Below, in pieces: positions 6,265 through 9,115 of a DNA stretch of 9,115 bases. The stretch's first letter is position 1. Each line of letters opens with the position of its first letter. Source of the stretch: Marivivens sp. (GTDB lineage: Bacteria; Pseudomonadota; Alphaproteobacteria; Rhodobacterales; Rhodobacteraceae); contig JAHEBR010000073.1 in NCBI GenBank assembly GCA_024642185.1, forward strand, positions 1 through 9,115, in the 5' to 3' direction. The position numbers were made by a program, and so were the translations under genes. Under the pieces are notes generated by a model. That model had not been told where the DNA came from. It ran no database searches and saw only the letters and a program-made list of their open reading frames with translations.

Positions 6265-6292
6265 TAGACCCTTCCGGCCCTCGCCGTATGAT
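6265..6292 (+). promoter_or_regulatory. Candidate sigma-70 promoter for the lpoA-like gene and glnD
   Basis: Within the 100 nt divergent region 6262-6361, TAGACC (6265-6270, four of six matches to TTGACA) and TATGAT (6287-6292, five of six matches to TATAAT) are separated by 16 nt. This would start transcription near 6299, with a leader of about 60 nt. On the opposite strand the same spot reads TATCAT (6293-6288), a possible -10 for rsmI, but no good -35 was seen at the right distance. The call rests on motif matching only. Confidence 0.4.
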
Positions 6293-6346
6293 AGCCGAAA
6301 GCCGAACCGGGCCCGCGACAAGAGCCCGCCGCCGGCCCGGCCTATG

Positions 6347-6351
6347 AGGAG
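6347..6351 (+). promoter_or_regulatory. Shine-Dalgarno for the LpoA-like lipoprotein
   Basis: AGGAG lies 10 nt before the ATG at 6362, slightly longer than ideal. It excludes the in-frame ATG at 6344, which overlaps this site and lacks its own SD. Confidence 0.55.
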
Positions 6352-6361
6352 TTGCTGTCTG

Positions 6362-7531
6362 ATGTTTGCCCTTTTGTCGACCGCCCGCAAGGCGATCCTG
6401 TCGGTTTTCGCTCTTGGCGCCCTTGTCTGGATCGCCTCCTGCACGCCGACGACCGTGACAGGTCCAACCATCAACACCTCTGCCCCGGTGCAGGTGGCCC
6501 TCCTTGTGCCCATCGGCACCGGCGATGCGACCGATGCCTTTCTGGCGAGCAATCTTGAGAACGCCGCCCGCATGGCCATTGCCGATCTGCAAGGCGTGAC
6601 GATTGACCTGCGTGTCTATGACACCGGTGCCGATGCGGCCCAAGCCGCCGCGGCGGCCTCCCGCGCGGTGGATGAAGGCGCCAAGATCATCCTTGGCCCG
6701 CTCTATGCCGAGGCCGCCAATGCCGCGGGCATCGCCGTGCGCAGCCGGGGTGTCAACGTTCTGGCCTTCTCCAACAACACCTCGATCGCCGGTGGCAACG
6801 TCTTCGTCCTTGGCGCGACCTTTGAAAACACCGCTAAACGACTGTCCGCCTATGCCGCCTCAACCGGCTTTGACAGGATCATGGTTGTCCACGGCGACGA
6901 TGTGCCGGGCGCGGTCGGGCGCGACGCGATCGTTCAGGCCATCGTGAAATCCGGCGCGACCCTCGCGGGCGTTGAATCCTATCCGCTCTCGCAGCAGGGC
7001 ATTCTTGATGCCTCCTCGCTCATTGCCGAAAACGCAACCGCCAACGGCGCCAATGCCATGTTCCTGACGGCCAGCGTCAACGCCGATTTGCCGATCGTGG
7101 CCACGATGCTGCCCGAGCACGGGATCAATCCCGCAACGGTCCGCTATATCGGCCTGACACGTTGGGATATCACCCCGCAGGCGCTTTCGCTGCCAGGGCT
7201 TCAGGGCGGCATCTTTGCCATGCCCGACACAACCGTTTCGGCCCAGTTCGACTCCCGCTATGCCGCAGCCTTCGGCGGCCTGCCGCACCCTCTTGCCGGC
7301 CTTGCCTATGATGGCATCGCGGCCATCGGCGCCCTTGTCGCGGCGGGCAACCGCGATGCCCTGACCGCTCGCGCCCTGACCCAGTCGCAGGGCTTCCAGG
7401 GCACCGCCGGCATCTTCCGTCTCCTGCCAGACGGCACCAACGAACGCGGCCTCGCCGTGGCGCAAATCCAGAACAGTCAGGTGGTCATCGTTGATCCAGC
7501 CCCTCGCAGCTTCTCCAGAACCCCGTTCTGA
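6362..7531 (+). CDS. Penicillin-binding protein activator (LpoA/YraM-like) lipoprotein with periplasmic-binding fold
   Basis: 389-residue probable lipoprotein. The N-terminus has basic residues at 9-10, a hydrophobic stretch (11-25) and a lipobox IASC with Cys27 as the lipidated residue. The following residues (Thr, Pro) do not show the Asp+2 inner-membrane retention signal, so outer-membrane anchoring is inferred. The rest is a type-1 periplasmic-binding fold: VALLVPIGTG (45-54), GPLYAEAA (112-119), NVLAFSNN (132-139), AYDGIAAIGALV (315-326) and the closing FQGTAGIFRLLPDGTNERG (345-363). In Enterobacteria LpoA has an extra N-terminal TPR domain and stimulates PBP1A; that TPR part is absent here, as is usual for alphaproteobacterial homologues. 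Divergent placement from rsmI matches E. coli yraL/yraM and supports this over an amino-acid ABC-transporter binding protein. The 3' end overlaps glnD by 41 nt. Role in peptidoglycan synthesis is inferred by homology. Confidence 0.85.
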   Translation: MFALLSTARKAILSVFALGALVWIASCTPTTVTGPTINTSAPVQVALLVPIGTGDATDAFLASNLENAARMAIADLQGVTIDLRVYDTGADAAQAAAAASRAVDEGAKIILGPLYAEAANAAGIAVRSRGVNVLAFSNNTSIAGGNVFVLGATFENTAKRLSAYAASTGFDRIMVVHGDDVPGAVGRDAIVQAIVKSGATLAGVESYPLSQQGILDASSLIAENATANGANAMFLTASVNADLPIVATMLPEHGINPATVRYIGLTRWDITPQALSLPGLQGGIFAMPDTTVSAQFDSRYAAAFGGLPHPLAGLAYDGIAAIGALVAAGNRDALTARALTQSQGFQGTAGIFRLLPDGTNERGLAVAQIQNSQVVIVDPAPRSFSRTPF

Positions 7532-9115
7532 GGCGCCCGCCGCCCTGCCGGACGATCTTGTCTGTCCGGCATCCGAGATCTTCGATCCTGCCGCCGTCGC
7601 CGCTGACCTCGCGGCGGCGCTTGCCGAGGCATCCGACGCGATGGAGGTCCGCAAGGCCGTGGTCGCCGTGCTCGGCAAGGCCCGGGCCCGCGGCGCGGCG
7701 GCGATCGAGGCGGCCTTTCGCGCCGATCCTTTCGCCGCCCGCCCGACGACCCGTGCCTATTGCTGGCTGACCGACCAGATCGTCACGACAGTTCTCGATA
7801 TCTGCCAGACCCGCCTGCATCCGCTGGCCACGCCGACCGAGGGCGAACGCCTCGCGGTCATCGCCGTGGGCGGCTATGGCCGGGGCGAAATGGCGCCGTT
7901 CTCGGACGTCGATCTTCTGTTCCTGACGCCCTACAAGATCACCCCCTGGGCCGAGAGCCTGATCGAATCCGCGCTCTACATCATGTGGGATCTCAAGCTG
8001 AAGGTCGGCCATGCGAGCCGCACCATCAAGGATTGCCTGCGCCTCGGCCGCGAGGATTACACCATCCGCACCAGCCTTGTTGAGCTGCGCTTTCTGACCG
8101 GCGACGAGGTGCTGGCAGAGACCTTGCGCAAGCGGCTTTGGAGCGAGCTATTCAAACCCACTGCCGCCGAGTTTGTCGAGGCCAAGCTTGCCGAACGCGC
8201 CGAGCGGCACCGCAAACAAGGCGGCCAGCGCTATGTGGTCGAACCCAACGTCAAGGAAGGCAAGGGCGGCCTGCGCGATCTGCAGTCGATGTACTGGATC
8301 GCCAAATACGTCAACGGCGTCCGCACCACAGAGGAACTGGTCGGCCGCGGGGTCTTTACGCCCGAAGAATTCGCCACCTTCGTCAATGCCGAGGATTTCC
8401 TCTGGGCGATCCGCTGCCATCTGCATCTTATCGCCAACCGCGCCATGGACCAGCTGACCTTTGATATGCAGGTGCAGGTGGCCGAACGCATGGGCTATAC
8501 CGACCATGGCGGGCGGCGGGCGGTCGAGTTCTTCATGCAGGATTATTTCCGCCACGCAACGCGCGTGGGCGAATTGACCCGCATCTTCCTGACCTCTCTC
8601 GAAGCCGATCACACCAAGGCCGAGCCGATGCTGACCCGGCTTCTTTCCCGTCGCAAACGCGCCAAGGCGCCCTATGCGATCCGCCAAAACCGGCTGACCG
8701 TGGCCGATGAAAATGCCTTTTTCAAACAGCCGATCAATATGCTGGGCATCTTTGAAGAGGCGCTCCGCACCGGCACGCTTCTGCACCCCGACGCCATGCG
8801 CCTTCTGGCAGCGAACCTGCACCTGATCGACAGCAAGCTGCGCGAAGACCCTGAGGCGATCCGCATTTTCCTTGATCTCCTGCTCAAACACGGCAACCCC
8901 GAGCGCGCGCTTCGCCGGATGAACGAGCTGGGCGTTCTGGATGCCTTCATCCCCGAATTCGCGCCGATCGTGGCGATGATGCAGTTCAATATGTATCACG
9001 CCTACACGGTCGACGAGCACACGATCCAATGCATCTCGAACCTTGCGATGATCGAGCGCGAGGAGCTGATCGAAGAGCTGCCCGTCGCCTCCTCGATCCT
9101 CAAGGCGGGGATCAA
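7491..9115 (+). CDS. glnD: [Protein-PII] uridylyltransferase / uridylyl-removing enzyme, N-terminal part
   Basis: GlnD senses glutamine and adds UMP to, or removes it from, PII proteins (GlnB/GlnK), controlling nitrogen assimilation. The frame is open from 7491 to the window end, giving 541 residues of a protein that is usually about 900 long; the rest of the HD domain and the two ACT domains lie beyond the window. The nucleotidyltransferase motif GGYGRGEMAPFSDVD is at residues 127-141, with Asp139 and Asp141 as metal ligands. VEPNVKEGKGGLRDLQ is at about 247-262 and the start of the HD domain is YHAYTVDEH (502-510). The TTG at 7491 is chosen because AGGTGG (7479-7484) lies 6 nt upstream and because the segment LVCPASEIFDPAAVAADL typical of relatives lies before the next in-frame ATG (7641). 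That ATG would shorten the protein by 50 residues. Overlap of 41 nt with the lipoprotein gene suggests co-transcription. Confidence 0.93.
   Translation, partial: MIQPLAASPEPRSEAPAALPDDLVCPASEIFDPAAVAADLAAALAEASDAMEVRKAVVAVLGKARARGAAAIEAAFRADPFAARPTTRAYCWLTDQIVTTVLDICQTRLHPLATPTEGERLAVIAVGGYGRGEMAPFSDVDLLFLTPYKITPWAESLIESALYIMWDLKLKVGHASRTIKDCLRLGREDYTIRTSLVELRFLTGDEVLAETLRKRLWSELFKPTAAEFVEAKLAERAERHRKQGGQRYVVEPNVKEGKGGLRDLQSMYWIAKYVNGVRTTEELVGRGVFTPEEFATFVNAEDFLWAIRCHLHLIANRAMDQLTFDMQVQVAERMGYTDHGGRRAVEFFMQDYFRHATRVGELTRIFLTSLEADHTKAEPMLTRLLSRRKRAKAPYAIRQNRLTVADENAFFKQPINMLGIFEEALRTGTLLHPDAMRLLAANLHLIDSKLREDPEAIRIFLDLLLKHGNPERALRRMNELGVLDAFIPEFAPIVAMMQFNMYHAYTVDEHTIQCISNLAMIEREELIEELPVASSILKAGI

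Noticed and set aside
6262..6579. 106-codon N-terminal extension of rsmI
   Set aside because: Reads antisense through the lipoprotein leader and signal peptide, with no homology-like sequence; the ATG at 6261 has a good SD and begins the conserved protein.
8148..9029. A 293-codon minus-strand open frame inside glnD
   Set aside because: Antisense to an unmistakable GlnD reading frame; the composition (His, Gly, Asp, Arg rich) is that of a GC-rich shadow.
1..9115. Mobile element, CRISPR, phage or defence island
   Set aside because: No transposase, integrase, direct repeats, tRNA or shift in base composition was seen; all genes are housekeeping types.

Overview
The window looks like an ordinary chromosomal segment of a high-GC alphaproteobacterium, most likely a member of the Rhodobacteraceae/Paracoccaceae. 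This rests on the alphaproteobacterial style of the ComM, GshB, RsmI and GlnD proteins, on strong G/C preference at third codon positions, and on tight gene packing with many 1-41 nt overlaps. I see no insertion sequence, phage gene, tRNA, rRNA, CRISPR array or compositional island. Both ends cut through genes: cobU on the left and glnD on the right.

Left part, plus strand (2-3159): the C-terminal half of the cobinamide kinase/guanylyltransferase CobU is followed, with an ATGA overlap, by a histidine-phosphatase-family protein. From its position this is the likely alpha-ribazole-phosphate phosphatase (CobC type) of cobalamin nucleotide-loop assembly. A glutathione S-transferase-like protein comes next, then comM, an AAA+ helicase of natural transformation. 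The 62 nt gap before comM is the most interesting non-coding spot. It has a CtrA-like box (TTAA-N7-TAAAC) and a perfect 9 bp hairpin whose 3' arm contains most of the comM Shine-Dalgarno sequence.

Middle, minus strand (6261 down to 3129): an apparent operon rsmI - yraN - gshB - alpha/beta hydrolase. These are a 16S rRNA 2'-O-methyltransferase, an UPF0102 nuclease-fold protein, glutathione synthetase and an HSL-type esterase. rsmI/yraN overlap by 4 nt and gshB/hydrolase by 1 nt. The last gene meets comM tail to tail with a 31 nt overlap of coding sequence, leaving no room for a terminator.

Right part, plus strand (6362-9115): a lipoprotein with a periplasmic-binding fold, of the penicillin-binding-protein-activator (LpoA/YraM) type, is divergent from rsmI across a 100 nt intergenic region with a plausible promoter. 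It overlaps by 41 nt with glnD, the PII uridylyltransferase of nitrogen control, which appears to use a TTG start and runs off the window.

I found no convincing novel multi-gene system. The observations most worth checking are regulatory: the comM leader, the shared rsmI/lpoA promoter region and the lpoA-glnD overlap.
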